Below, in pieces: positions 40,256 through 48,214 of a stretch of 64,000 nucleotides of DNA (within the stretch, counting starts at the first letter, position 1; each line of letters begins with the position of its first letter). Made by a program: the position numbers and the translations under genes. The stretch spans positions 1 through 64,000 of the forward strand of contig CAZOZL010000003.1 in the NCBI GenBank assembly GCA_964584305.1, written 5' to 3'. The notes under the pieces are model-generated. The model was not told the DNA's origin. It was given only the letters and a program-made list of their open reading frames with translations, and did no database searches. Source of the DNA: SB11 sp964584305. Its GTDB lineage: Bacteria; Bacteroidota; Bacteroidia; UBA8524.

Positions 40256-40782
40256 AAATAATTAGTGGTGAACATTCGGGTTATATTATTCGCCCACCAA
40301 AAAACTTAAAGGCTCGTCCTACAACAGCCATTGCCAAAGAGTCGCTTTTTAATATTTTAAACAACCGTTATCATTTTGAAGGGCTAAAAGTATTAGACCT
40401 TTTTGCAGGGAGCGGAAATATAGGGCTGGAGTTTGCCTCGCGAGGGGCAGCAAATGTTACTGCCGTTGATTTTAGTGGTGTTACCTTTAAATTTTTGCAA
40501 GAAGTAACCCGTGAGTTACACCTACAAAACTATGCGCCACTAAAGGGCGAAGTACTAAAATACCTGCAATTTTGTACCCCAACCTTTGATATTATTTTTG
40601 CCGACCCTCCTTATGGTATGCAAAATATTGATGCCGTTGTTACTACCGTTTTCAATCGTAATTTATTGGCAGATGGCGGGGTTTTAATAATGGAACACGA
40701 TAAACACATACGCTTACCTTTAGAAAACCGACAAGAAATCAGAAAATACGGGCACTCTTGCTTTAGTTTTTATAGCAAGTAA
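40252..40782 (+). CDS. rsmD: 16S rRNA (guanine966-N2)-methyltransferase family (RsmD)
   Basis: A 176-residue SAM-dependent methyltransferase. Motif I is VLDLFAGSGNIGLEFASRGA and the catalytic motif IV is FADPPYG; the N-terminal KIISGEHSGYII ... RPTTAIAKESLFNIL is typical of RsmD. It should methylate G966 of 16S rRNA during 30S assembly. It starts at TTG 40252, overlapping the DUF3822 stop by 4 bp. The coaD gene follows after 54 bp, and rsmD-coaD linkage is common in bacteria. Confidence 0.93.
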   Translation: MKIISGEHSGYIIRPPKNLKARPTTAIAKESLFNILNNRYHFEGLKVLDLFAGSGNIGLEFASRGAANVTAVDFSGVTFKFLQEVTRELHLQNYAPLKGEVLKYLQFCTPTFDIIFADPPYGMQNIDAVVTTVFNRNLLADGGVLIMEHDKHIRLPLENRQEIRKYGHSCFSFYSK

Positions 40783-40836
40783 ATAGGCTTTTTAGGCTAA
40801 ATGTATTTTCTTTGAAAACAGTCTTAAAACCGTAGC

Positions 40837-41295
40837 ATGAAAAGAGCAGTATTTCCTGGCACATTCGATCCTGTAACCATCGGGCATGAAGAAATAATAA
40901 AACGCGCGCTTCCACTTTTTGATGAAATAATAATTGCCATTGGCAAAAATTCTGAAAAAAAGCATTTGTTTGACCTTGAACAACGTATGGCTTGGATAAA
41001 AGAAATTTTTGAAGACGAACCAAAAATTAAAATTGACCATTATAATGGCTTAACAGTTGATTTTTGTAAATTTAAAGAGGCTAACTATATAGTAAGAGGT
41101 TTACGCTCAGTAACCGATTATGATTACGAGTATCAAATAGCGCAAATAAACAAGGCAATGCTACCTAAATTAGAAACTGTATTTTTAATCTCTTCGCCAG
41201 AATATACGGCAATAAGTTCTAAAATGGTGCGTGATGTGATACTGTACGGGGGCAAATACGAACGCTTTGTACCTGATGCTGTGAGGGTAGTTTAA
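40837..41295 (+). CDS. coaD: Phosphopantetheine adenylyltransferase
   Basis: A 152-residue enzyme that adenylates 4'-phosphopantetheine, the fourth step of coenzyme A synthesis. The nucleotidyltransferase signature GTFDPVTIGHEEII is at the N-terminus, followed by GLTVDFCK, YIVRGLRSVTDYDYE and the ISSKMVRDV motif. Length is normal. Its last codon overlaps the tail of the convergent yggS-like gene by 4 bp. Confidence 0.97.
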   Translation: MKRAVFPGTFDPVTIGHEEIIKRALPLFDEIIIAIGKNSEKKHLFDLEQRMAWIKEIFEDEPKIKIDHYNGLTVDFCKFKEANYIVRGLRSVTDYDYEYQIAQINKAMLPKLETVFLISSPEYTAISSKMVRDVILYGGKYERFVPDAVRVV

Positions 41296-41957
41296 TTTCT
41301 TGCACCAAATATTAAAGAACCAATACGTACCATAGTACCACCTTCTTTAATGGCAATTTCATAATCGCCGCTCATTCCCATGCTTATTTCTTTAAAACTA
41401 TTTTGTGGCTTAAAATAATTTTGTTTCAAATCATCAAAAATTTGTTTTAGGTGGGCAAATTCTTCGTGTATTTGCGCCTTGTTTTCTGTAAGCGTAGCCA
41501 TACCCATTAGCCCATAAATGGTAATGTTTTTAAAAGTTTTATAAGTCTCGCTTTCAAGCAATTCAATCAACTCGTTTTTGCTAAAGCCAAACTTTGTATC
41601 CTCTTGGGCTATGTGTATTTGTAGCAAACACGGTTGTATTCTATCTGCCTTTTGGGCTTGTTTATTTATTTCTTTCAATAATTTTAAACTATCAACCCCG
41701 TGTATTAAGTGTACAAAGGGGGCAATGTGTTTTACCTTATTGGTTTGCAAATGCCCTATCATGTGCCACTCAATATCTTTGGGTAGTTGCTCATACTTGT
41801 CAATTAATTCTTGTACACGGTTTTCACCAAAAATTAGTTGCCCTGCTTGGTACGCTTCTAATATAGCCTCATTAGGTTTAAACTTAGAAACAGCTACTAA
41901 TTTTACCGTTTTGGGTAACGCTTTTTTTATTTTTTTTAGGTTTTCAGTTAGCGGCAT
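41292..41957 (-). CDS. YggS-family pyridoxal phosphate homeostasis protein
   Basis: A 221-residue protein with the alanine-racemase-like TIM barrel fold. The PLP lysine is Lys25 in LVAVSKFKPNEAI, followed by FGENRVQEL, WHMIGHLQTNK and the phosphate-binding region EISMGMSGDYEIAIKEGGTMVRIGS near the end (shown here as SMGMSGDYEIAI). These proteins bind PLP without known enzyme activity and help vitamin B6 balance. The 3' end overlaps coaD by 4 bp. It is transcribed divergently from the DUF4296 lipoprotein gene, 34 bp away. Confidence 0.95.
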   Translation of the reverse strand: MPLTENLKKIKKALPKTVKLVAVSKFKPNEAILEAYQAGQLIFGENRVQELIDKYEQLPKDIEWHMIGHLQTNKVKHIAPFVHLIHGVDSLKLLKEINKQAQKADRIQPCLLQIHIAQEDTKFGFSKNELIELLESETYKTFKNITIYGLMGMATLTENKAQIHEEFAHLKQIFDDLKQNYFKPQNSFKEISMGMSGDYEIAIKEGGTMVRIGSLIFGARN

Positions 41958-41991
41958 AACATTTGGAATTATAGTTGCCTACTTTTGTGCT

Positions 41992-42318
41992 ATGCAACTA
42001 CGCATAATTATAATAATAACCCTACTATGGTGGGGATGCAAAAGTACTCCAAAGGGAGTATTGAGCGAAGAAAAAATGGTAGAAGTATTAACAGAAATCC
42101 ATATTGCTGAAGGAAGACTAAAAACAGTAAATATTTTTGGAGATTCTGCCAAAAAAATGGCACCAGTGCTGTACCATCAAATATATACTGAAAAGCAGGT
42201 AACCGCCAAAGAGTTTGCCGCCTCATACGATTATTATCAGCAATACCCTAAGCAGTTTGAAGCTATTATTGATAAAGTGATAATAGAACTTAGTAAGAAA
42301 GAAAGCGGTATAAAATAA
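41992..42318 (+). CDS. DUF4296 domain lipoprotein
   Basis: A 108-residue protein started at ATG 41992. Residues 1-16 are a lipoprotein signal peptide with a lipobox-like WWGCKS. The mature part, LSEEKMVEVLTEIHIAEGRL and the closing YYQQYPKQFEAIIDKVI, matches the helical DUF4296 family that is common and uncharacterised in Bacteroidota. A TACTTTTG box lies at 41980-41987, 4 bases before the ATG, so transcription may begin at or next to the start codon. A much longer open frame through the antisense of the YggS gene is ignored. Confidence 0.85.
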   Translation: MQLRIIIIITLLWWGCKSTPKGVLSEEKMVEVLTEIHIAEGRLKTVNIFGDSAKKMAPVLYHQIYTEKQVTAKEFAASYDYYQQYPKQFEAIIDKVIIELSKKESGIK

Positions 42319-42430
42319 TAAGGCATTGGTTTTGTGTAGTCAATTAGCCAAAAAGCTATTTTTTTATTCATTGTTTTGGCTGTGGAATAACACTGTGTTT
42401 TAAAAACTAAGTACTAATTTTGCTTACAAA

Positions 42431-43705
42431 ATGATGCACTACGAAAATACAGCCGCCTTCGCTACCCAAATGGATAATGAGGAGAGCTTGACAGCTTTTA
42501 GAGATAAATTTTACATTCCACAACACAACAATCAAGATACGGTCTATCTCACTGGTAATTCATTAGGCTTACAGCCTAAAACCGCTCGTGCTGCTGTGGA
42601 ACAAGAGTTTTCTGCTTGGGAAAAATATGGTGTCGAAGGTCATTTTAAAGGAAAAAATCCTTGGTTTAAATACCATCATTTTCTTACTGAAAATGCTGCT
42701 AAAATAGTAGGTGCATTGCCTAACGAGGTTGTGGTGATGAATAACCTAACGGTAAACCTGCATTTAATGATGGTGAGCTTCTATCGCCCGCAAGGCAGCC
42801 GTTATAAAATAGTAATGGAGGCAGGTGCTTTCCCCAGCGACCAATATGCTATGGAGAGTCAAGTAAGGCATCGTGGGTACACACCCGATGATGCAATTAT
42901 TGAACTTACTCCAAGAGAAGGTGAGCAAACCCTGCGAACGGAAGATATTATTAAAACCATAGAAGATAATGCTGACAGCATAGCCACCGTAATAATGGGC
43001 GGCGTAAACTACTATACAGGGCAAGCCTTTGATATGCAAGCCATAGCAACGGCAGCGCATACAGCAGGTGCAATGTGTGGCTTTGATTTAGCACACGCTG
43101 CGGGCAACTTATTGCTAAACCTGCACAATTGGGATATAGACTTTGCAGTGTGGTGTAGTTATAAATACCTAAATAGTGGTGCTGGGGGAACATCGGGGGT
43201 TTTTGTGCATGAAAAACATGGAAATAATCCTGATTTAATACGATTTGCAGGCTGGTGGGGGCACGATGAAGACGAACGTTTTTTGATGGAAAAAGGCTTT
43301 AAACCTATGCAAGGGGCGCAAGGCTGGCAGCTTAGTAACGCACAAATTTTCCCAATGGCAATTCACAAAGCATCACTTGAAATATTTGCCGAAGCAGGTA
43401 TGGAAAACTTACGAGCCAAAAGCGAGAAACTAACAGGCTATTTAGAGTTTATTTTGGCGCAGCTAACAGAAAGGGGCAAGCAAACATTTATCATTATTAC
43501 CCCAAAAAAGCCAAAAGATAGAGGCTGCCAATTATCTGTATTGGTAAAAGAGAATGGTAAAGAACTGTTTGATTACCTTACTGATAATGGAGTAATTGCC
43601 GACTGGCGTGAACCTAATGTTATACGCATGGCACCAGTACCACTATACAACAGCTTTATGGATATTTACCGCTTGGGGCAAATAATGGAACGGTTTACGA
43701 CTTAA
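42431..43705 (+). CDS. kynU: Kynureninase
   Basis: A 424-residue PLP enzyme that cleaves kynurenine to anthranilate and alanine, or 3-hydroxykynurenine to 3-hydroxyanthranilate. Motifs are YLTGNSLGLQPKTAR near the N-terminus, VVMNNLTVNLHLMM, CGFDLAHAAGN with the PLP-nitrogen Asp, and VWCSYKYLNSGAGG with the PLP lysine. Length fits the family. The other tryptophan-to-NAD genes are not adjacent. A TAATTTTG box is at 42415-42422, close to the start. Confidence 0.97.
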   Translation: MMHYENTAAFATQMDNEESLTAFRDKFYIPQHNNQDTVYLTGNSLGLQPKTARAAVEQEFSAWEKYGVEGHFKGKNPWFKYHHFLTENAAKIVGALPNEVVVMNNLTVNLHLMMVSFYRPQGSRYKIVMEAGAFPSDQYAMESQVRHRGYTPDDAIIELTPREGEQTLRTEDIIKTIEDNADSIATVIMGGVNYYTGQAFDMQAIATAAHTAGAMCGFDLAHAAGNLLLNLHNWDIDFAVWCSYKYLNSGAGGTSGVFVHEKHGNNPDLIRFAGWWGHDEDERFLMEKGFKPMQGAQGWQLSNAQIFPMAIHKASLEIFAEAGMENLRAKSEKLTGYLEFILAQLTERGKQTFIIITPKKPKDRGCQLSVLVKENGKELFDYLTDNGVIADWREPNVIRMAPVPLYNSFMDIYRLGQIMERFTT

Positions 43706-43731
43706 ACCTTAGAGACTTCCCTGTTATTGCG

Positions 43732-43780
43732 AAAAAGATAGAATAGGCATGAATGTCCATTCTATACATAACCTTCTTAG
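43732..43780. repeat. Dispersed repeat copy downstream of kynU
   Basis: GATAGAATAGGCATGAATGT then CCATTCTATACATAACC: nearly identical to 5466-5500 and related to 34010-34045. The AGAATAGGCAT / ATGTCCATTCT arms form an imperfect hairpin, so it may also end kynU transcripts. Confidence 0.7.
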
Positions 43781-43809
43781 GTTGGTGAAGTTCCTCGCAA
43801 TGACAACAA

Positions 43810-44601
43810 TTACCTATTATCGCCATCAAGCAGGTTGCCTAAACCGCCTAAAATACTGCCCTCGCCTTTGCGGGTTGAGGTGCCGTATTGTAGTATACGC
43901 CCTGCCAAGCGGCTAACGGGTAGTGATTGTATCCAAACTTTGCCAGGTCCTTTTAGCAAGGCAAAAAATAAACCTTCACCTCCAAAAATGGCATTTTTAA
44001 TTCCTTTTATAAACTGTATATCATAATCAACCGTTGAAGTAAAAGCTACGATACAACCCGTATCAACTTTTAAAACTTCGCCTGCTTGCAGCTCTTTTTC
44101 AATAACCATTCCACCCGAGTGGACAAACGATACTCCATCGCCTTCCAGCTTTTGCATTATAAATCCCTCGCCGCCAAATAAGCCTGTGCCTAATTTTTTC
44201 TGAAACTCAATACCCACACTCACCCCTTTTGCAGCGCACAAAAAGGCATCTTTTTGGCAAATTATTTTTCCGCCTAATTCTGATAAATCTAATGCGATAA
44301 TTTTCCCTGCATAGGGAGCTGCAAAAGCCACCCGTTTTTTACCCGAACCATTATTGGTAAAAGCAGTCATAAACAAACTTTCGCCAGTAAGTAAGCGTTT
44401 GCCTGCGCTAAACAGTTTACCCATAAAACCCTGATTTTCTTTACTTCCATCGCCAAAAATGGTGCTCATTTCTACGCCTTCGGGCATCATCATAAAGCTG
44501 CCCGCTTCTGCTACAACGGTTTCTTGTGGGTCAAGTTCTACCTCAACAAATTGCATTTCTTCACCGTGTATTTCGTAATCTATCTCGTGGTTGCTTCTCA
44601 T
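43810..44601 (-). CDS. TIGR00266 / AIM24 family protein
   Basis: A 263-residue protein of the AIM24-like (formerly DUF124) family: FVEVELDPQETVVAEAGSFM near the N-terminus, ESLFMTAFTNNGSGKKRVAFA, the glycine-rich GTGLFGGEGFIMQKLEGDG, and LFFALLKGPGKVWIQSLP. It is predicted to form a beta-rich trimer and has no known catalytic activity. It has no signal peptide. Upstream sequence shows no strong promoter box. It is flanked by a dispersed repeat. Confidence 0.93.
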   Translation of the reverse strand: MRSNHEIDYEIHGEEMQFVEVELDPQETVVAEAGSFMMMPEGVEMSTIFGDGSKENQGFMGKLFSAGKRLLTGESLFMTAFTNNGSGKKRVAFAAPYAGKIIALDLSELGGKIICQKDAFLCAAKGVSVGIEFQKKLGTGLFGGEGFIMQKLEGDGVSFVHSGGMVIEKELQAGEVLKVDTGCIVAFTSTVDYDIQFIKGIKNAIFGGEGLFFALLKGPGKVWIQSLPVSRLAGRILQYGTSTRKGEGSILGGLGNLLDGDNR

Positions 44602-44679
44602 AGTTGTTTTAGTTTACCCGCCAATATAAAATAAAGCTATTCATTATACCATTCATTTCCCGATGAAAGGTTAAGAAAA

Positions 44680-45240
44680 TTAGTTGTTTGATAATTTGGC
44701 TATGCACTCTTCGCGAATTGCCCATATCTCTACAAGCGAATAGGGTAGGTTGTCATCTTCAATCCATTTTTGTAATACTTCTTTATGAAACTGAACCTTA
44801 TAGTTTGTGATTTGTTGTGGTGTAATAGTATGTTCAGTGATTAAAAGATTTTCAAAATCTTTTGATGATGAGTTGGAGTTAGTATAATCGTAACGAATAC
44901 CATTTTGCACTAAATAATTATGTGCTTCGGGGATATAGGGTAAATTATATTTAGCTAAAACTTCTCCCACCAAAACCGAGTATTGTGTATCCATTTTAAA
45001 AACACCTAATACTAAGGTAATAGGCTTATTGTTTTCTATGGCAAGTGTGGCTAATACTGCGTGTTTGGTGCTACAAGTGCCAAATTTATTTTTTAGTACT
45101 GTAAGTATATCATTTTTATTGGTGTTGCGCTGGTAGGGGAGTTGTTTTATAAAATTAGCCGCAGTTGCAAATTGTGTATGCCCCAATTGCATAAAATGTT
45201 GCGATACTATACCGTTACTATCAATTTTAAAATCAATCAT
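44680..45240 (-). CDS. Hypothetical protein, transglutaminase-like core
   Basis: A 186-residue cytosolic protein. The segment KNKFGTCSTKHAVLATLAIENN places a cysteine before a conserved helix, and EAHNYLVQNGIRYDYT supplies a histidine and aspartate, an arrangement resembling transglutaminase/protease-like proteins. This is a tentative fold reading rather than a recognised family. Its start overlaps the stop of the GNAT gene by 4 bp, and that in turn follows a methyltransferase gene, so the three form an operon on the minus strand. Confidence 0.75.
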   Translation of the reverse strand: MIDFKIDSNGIVSQHFMQLGHTQFATAANFIKQLPYQRNTNKNDILTVLKNKFGTCSTKHAVLATLAIENNKPITLVLGVFKMDTQYSVLVGEVLAKYNLPYIPEAHNYLVQNGIRYDYTNSNSSSKDFENLLITEHTITPQQITNYKVQFHKEVLQKWIEDDNLPYSLVEIWAIREECIAKLSNN

Positions 45241-45740
45241 AGTTCAATGGCATATTGCACACATTCAATCCCATCTTCAAAAAAATATTTTTCAAAGTGC
45301 ATATCCAGTTTTTCAAAAATACGTACTGAGGCTCCGTTTCTTTTCTCTGCTCTGCCAATTATTCGTTTAATATTGTGTTGATTAAAACCGTAATCTAAAC
45401 AAGCTTTTGCAGCTTCGGTGGAGTAGCCTTTGTTCCAATGTTTTTTTAGCAAACGGTAACCAATATCTACCTCTTCAATATCTTCATTAAACTTTAAGCC
45501 ACACCAGCCTATAAATTCATTGGTTTCTTTTAATCTTGCTGTCCAGCGACCATACCCATACTTTTTGTATTGCTGATAATTCAATATTAATTGGCGGGCA
45601 GCTTCAATATTCGCAAAACCATCATCACCAGTATATTGTATTACCTCTTTGTCGCTATTTAGCAAATACATTTCTTCTGCCTCCTCTTCTATAAGCTCAG
45701 AAAGTAAAAGCCTTGACGTTTCTATTATTATTCTTTTCAA
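45237..45740 (-). CDS. GNAT family N-acetyltransferase (RimJ/RimL-like)
   Basis: A 167-residue acetyltransferase. It begins ETSRLLLSELIEEEAEEMYL, typical of the RimJ/RimL branch, with the acetyl-CoA-binding GYRLLKKHWNKGYSTEAAKA segment and KRNGASVRIFEKLDM at the end. The branch acetylates N-terminal amines of proteins or small molecules; the substrate is unknown. It lies 6 bp after the methyltransferase gene and overlaps the next gene by 4 bp. Confidence 0.93.
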   Translation of the reverse strand: MKRIIIETSRLLLSELIEEEAEEMYLLNSDKEVIQYTGDDGFANIEAARQLILNYQQYKKYGYGRWTARLKETNEFIGWCGLKFNEDIEEVDIGYRLLKKHWNKGYSTEAAKACLDYGFNQHNIKRIIGRAEKRNGASVRIFEKLDMHFEKYFFEDGIECVQYAIEL

Positions 45741-45746
45741 AGCCCT

Positions 45747-46550
45747 TTAGATTTTAATCGCTTTTAAAGAATATACCATAGGCAAAACACCCTCTAACCC
45801 TTTTATTTGCCAACGGTTTTCGCCTACTTTCACCGTGTTTGCAAAGCAGTTATAAGGAGCGAAATCATGCTCATTAAAAAACTGTATTTCAAAGCCATTG
45901 TTTATTAAGGCATTTAAAATATCGCTAATGCTATGGTTCCAACCGTATTCTTTAGCTTTAATGGCGGCATTTTTGTCTGTATATGTGCCTTCATTTTCGT
46001 CTTCAATTACTCCATCATTAAAATAAGAATATTTTAGGTGGGTAAAATTATCATTCATCATCCATACCACAGGATGAAAATCTGCCATATAAAATGTACC
46101 GCCTTGTTTTGTGCTATCGGCTATTACTTTTGCCCAAGCATCTAAATCAGGCAGCCAGCCAATAGTTCCGTAGGAGGTGAAAACAATATCAAAAACATCT
46201 TTTATATGTTGGCGAGTGTCGTAAACATTGCATCGTACAAAATGGGCTTTAATATTAGTTTCTTTTGCTACGGATTGTGCGGTGGTTATTGCCTCATCAG
46301 ATAAATCAATACCAGTAACTTTTGCACCCAAACGGGCAAAGCACAAAGTATCTAAACCAAAATGGCATTGCAAATGCAATAGGCTTTTGCCTTTTACCTC
46401 GCCAGCCAATTCAGCCATTTCTATTTCAGTAAGCACATTTCGTCCTTTCTTAAATCCTTCTAAATCATAAAAGGTAGAGTCTTTATGTATGGGTGTCCGC
46501 TTGTTCCACAACTCGCGGTTTGCTTCAAAATATGTATTAAAGTCAGTCAT
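45747..46550 (-). CDS. Class I SAM-dependent methyltransferase
   Basis: A 267-residue methyltransferase. Motif I is SLLHLQCHFGLDTLCFARLG with acidic GIDLSDEAI downstream, and FDIVFTSYGTIGWLPD is the post-motif region. The N-terminus (FEANRELWNKRTPIHKDS) is characteristic of a small-molecule methyltransferase subfamily. The acceptor is not known. It is the first gene of a three-gene operon with a GNAT acetyltransferase and a transglutaminase-like protein. A ridA pseudogene lies just upstream. Confidence 0.92.
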   Translation of the reverse strand: MTDFNTYFEANRELWNKRTPIHKDSTFYDLEGFKKGRNVLTEIEMAELAGEVKGKSLLHLQCHFGLDTLCFARLGAKVTGIDLSDEAITTAQSVAKETNIKAHFVRCNVYDTRQHIKDVFDIVFTSYGTIGWLPDLDAWAKVIADSTKQGGTFYMADFHPVVWMMNDNFTHLKYSYFNDGVIEDENEGTYTDKNAAIKAKEYGWNHSISDILNALINNGFEIQFFNEHDFAPYNCFANTVKVGENRWQIKGLEGVLPMVYSLKAIKI

Positions 46551-46562
46551 TTTTTCAGTGTG

Positions 46563-46785
46563 CTACACCATTGCAGTAGCTTCTATTTCTATTACTAATT
46601 CTGTATTTATTAAACCTTTTACTTCAACCATTGTGGTAACGGGTTTTATCTGGCTAAAGAACTCGCCATGTGCTTTACCTGCCTTTTCCCATTGGCTAAT
46701 GGCAGTAACAAACATACGGGTTTCTCACAGTATCTTGTAGGGTAGCACCACATTGTTTAAGGGCAGTTTCAATCTTTTGCAAAAT
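46563..46785 (-). pseudogene. Frameshifted and truncated RidA (YjgF/UK114) gene
   Basis: Reading the minus strand, 46785-46724 encodes ILQKIETALKQCGATLQDTV followed by R, and after a one-base shift 46720-46563 encodes TRMFVTAISQWEKAGKAHG ... FFSQIKPVTTMVEVKGLINT ... LVIEIEATAMV and a stop. Together they match the C-terminal two thirds of a RidA-family enamine/imine deaminase. The shift is one extra A in GTGAGAAACCCG at about 46721-46723. No N-terminal third is found upstream, so the gene is both frameshifted and 5'-truncated. It lies between the methyltransferase operon and yciI. Confidence 0.85.
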
Positions 46786-46949
46786 GTAAAAGAAAAAAAT
46801 GTGTTATAGCCTGCTTCAATAGCGATTTAAATAGAAAATCAAACTCTACCTCATTACAATTTTTAAAATTATTTACTGGAAGTGTCTCAATAGTTTATAT
46901 AGTTTCGTAATAAGAGTATAAACGTAAACACATAAGACTAATTTTTATT

Positions 46950-47282
46950 ATGAAAAAATTTATTGTACACTACCACGCACCCGCAGAAGCAATGGCACAA
47001 ATGGCTAATGCAACACCCGAGCAAAAAGCAGCAGGAATGAAACCATGGATGGACTGGAAAGATAGTATGGGCGACAAGCTAATAGAGTTGGGCTCACCAT
47101 TAATGGGAGCTCATGTATTAAAGGCTGATGGTTCAGAAACACAAGGTAAAAGTGAAGTTACTGGTTACTCAATTATCCAAGCTAATGATATTGAAGAAGC
47201 AAAAGCGTTACTAAAAAAACACCCACACCTACAATGGGCAGATAACGTAGCGATAGAGATTTTTGAAACAATAGAAATGTAA
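46950..47282 (+). CDS. YciI family protein
   Basis: A 110-residue protein of the YCII-related (DGPF) fold. It begins KKFIVHYHAPAEAMAQMANA, has GSPLMGAHVLKADGSETQG in the middle and GYSIIQANDIEEAKALLKKHP near the end. Family members are small ferredoxin-like proteins often linked to muconolactone-isomerase-like or sigma-factor systems; the role is unknown. It has its own leader of about 160 bases after the ridA pseudogene and is followed by a strong 20-bp hairpin. Confidence 0.92.
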   Translation: MKKFIVHYHAPAEAMAQMANATPEQKAAGMKPWMDWKDSMGDKLIELGSPLMGAHVLKADGSETQGKSEVTGYSIIQANDIEEAKALLKKHPHLQWADNVAIEIFETIEM

Positions 47283-47365
47283 AAACTAACAGGGAAAACC
47301 GTTGTAAGACGGAAATTTTAGCCTTCCAGCTATAAGAATAAGATTAAAACCCTATTCTGTTACCT

Positions 47366-47409
47366 ATTACATTGCATAGGCGGACGTAAGTCCGCCTATG
47401 CAATGTAAT
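47366..47409. repeat. Perfect 20-bp inverted repeat with GTAA loop
   Basis: ATTACATTGCATAGGCGGAC, loop GTAA, and its exact reverse complement. It is embedded in a dispersed-repeat copy (about 47330-47443) whose relative at 25265-25330 lacks it. It is followed at 47420-47440 by a second hairpin around GGTTTCAACC. Confidence 0.9.
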
Positions 47410-47447
47410 TCTTATAAGCGGTAGGTTTCAACCTATCGATAGCTTCT

Positions 47448-47501
47448 TTTATTTACCCTAATTCCTTCACTGCTATCCAAGCCATTAGCGCAACGCCTAT
47501 T
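47448..47501 (-). repeat. Displaced copy of the M20 amidohydrolase 3' end
   Basis: This 54-bp stretch aligns with 49445-49497, the end of the M20 gene, with a 27-bp identical core (starting TCCTTCACTGC) and five or so differences. Read on the minus strand it encodes GVALMAWIAVKELG and a stop, against GVGLMAWIAVKELGK and a stop in the intact gene. It marks the far boundary of the ATPase-TOPRIM module. Confidence 0.85.
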
Positions 47502-47530
47502 GATATTATCTACTCTTTATTAAGAATAAA

Positions 47531-48214
47531 TTAACTTGATATCTCTTTTTTTAGCTTATGGCAAAAACTTAAGAATGACCCAAAAGAAGCAAGGTGTCTG
47601 GTGTTATTATTTCTTTGTATTAATTGTTCTAAGTATGTTTTTTCAATAACACCATTAGGCTTTCTCTTTGAGTATTGAATGTTACGTTCTTTTAGCATTT
47701 CTTTCAAATAGTCATGATGAAAAGCACCTATTGAGTCAACTCCCCCAATTAAAGGCATCATTTCAGGGTCATCAACCTTAACATTATAAAATTCATTGTA
47801 TTTTCTAAGTTCAACACTATTTGGTTGTGCAGAATAGACCTTTCTATTTCCTAAAAACCATGACTCGATACATTTGTCTTGAACAATTATTACAAGGCTT
47901 GCACTATTTAGTTTTAGGTTCTCTTCAGAAATAAATTTCTCAACCTCTTTTTCCCTTTTAAACACACCAATATCATCAGCATCTAAACACAAAACAAGAT
48001 AATCAAAATTAAGTTCATTAACTTCAGCAATAGAATTCTTAAGATGATTATTTAGTAATGAGGGATAACCATTTCCAGTAAAAATGTAAAAATTATTATC
48101 TGAAGCCTCAAAAGCATATTTAACTTCATTAAGTTCAGGAATAATATGAGAAATCCATTTAGGATACACTTTCTTTTCTGTTCTTTTTCCTTCAACTAAA
48201 AAATATAGATTCAT
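47531..48214 (-). CDS. TOPRIM-like protein, effector candidate of a two-gene defence module
   Basis: A 227-residue cytosolic protein. The N-terminus LYFLVEGKRTEKKVYPKW has the EGxxTE acidic motif (Glu8), YLVLCLDADDIG has an Asp cluster (Asp78, Asp80, Asp81), and VQDKCIESWFLGN resembles the C-x-E-x-W motif seen in RloB/DUF4276/DUF4435-type TOPRIM proteins. TOPRIM folds carry out metal-dependent cleavage of nucleic acid, so a nuclease effector role is inferred. Its ATG shares one base with the stop (TAATG) of the upstream ATPase gene. The pairing resembles RloAB or PARIS (AriA ATPase, AriB TOPRIM). A 54-bp repeat of the neighbouring M20 gene's end lies 30 bp beyond its stop. Confidence 0.8.
   Translation of the reverse strand: MNLYFLVEGKRTEKKVYPKWISHIIPELNEVKYAFEASDNNFYIFTGNGYPSLLNNHLKNSIAEVNELNFDYLVLCLDADDIGVFKREKEVEKFISEENLKLNSASLVIIVQDKCIESWFLGNRKVYSAQPNSVELRKYNEFYNVKVDDPEMMPLIGGVDSIGAFHHDYLKEMLKERNIQYSKRKPNGVIEKTYLEQLIQRNNNTRHLASFGSFLSFCHKLKKEISS

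Noticed and set aside
47366..47443. Riboswitch or structured ncRNA between yciI and the TOPRIM gene
   Set aside because: The hairpins belong to the dispersed-repeat family and no riboswitch-like conserved core is recognisable.
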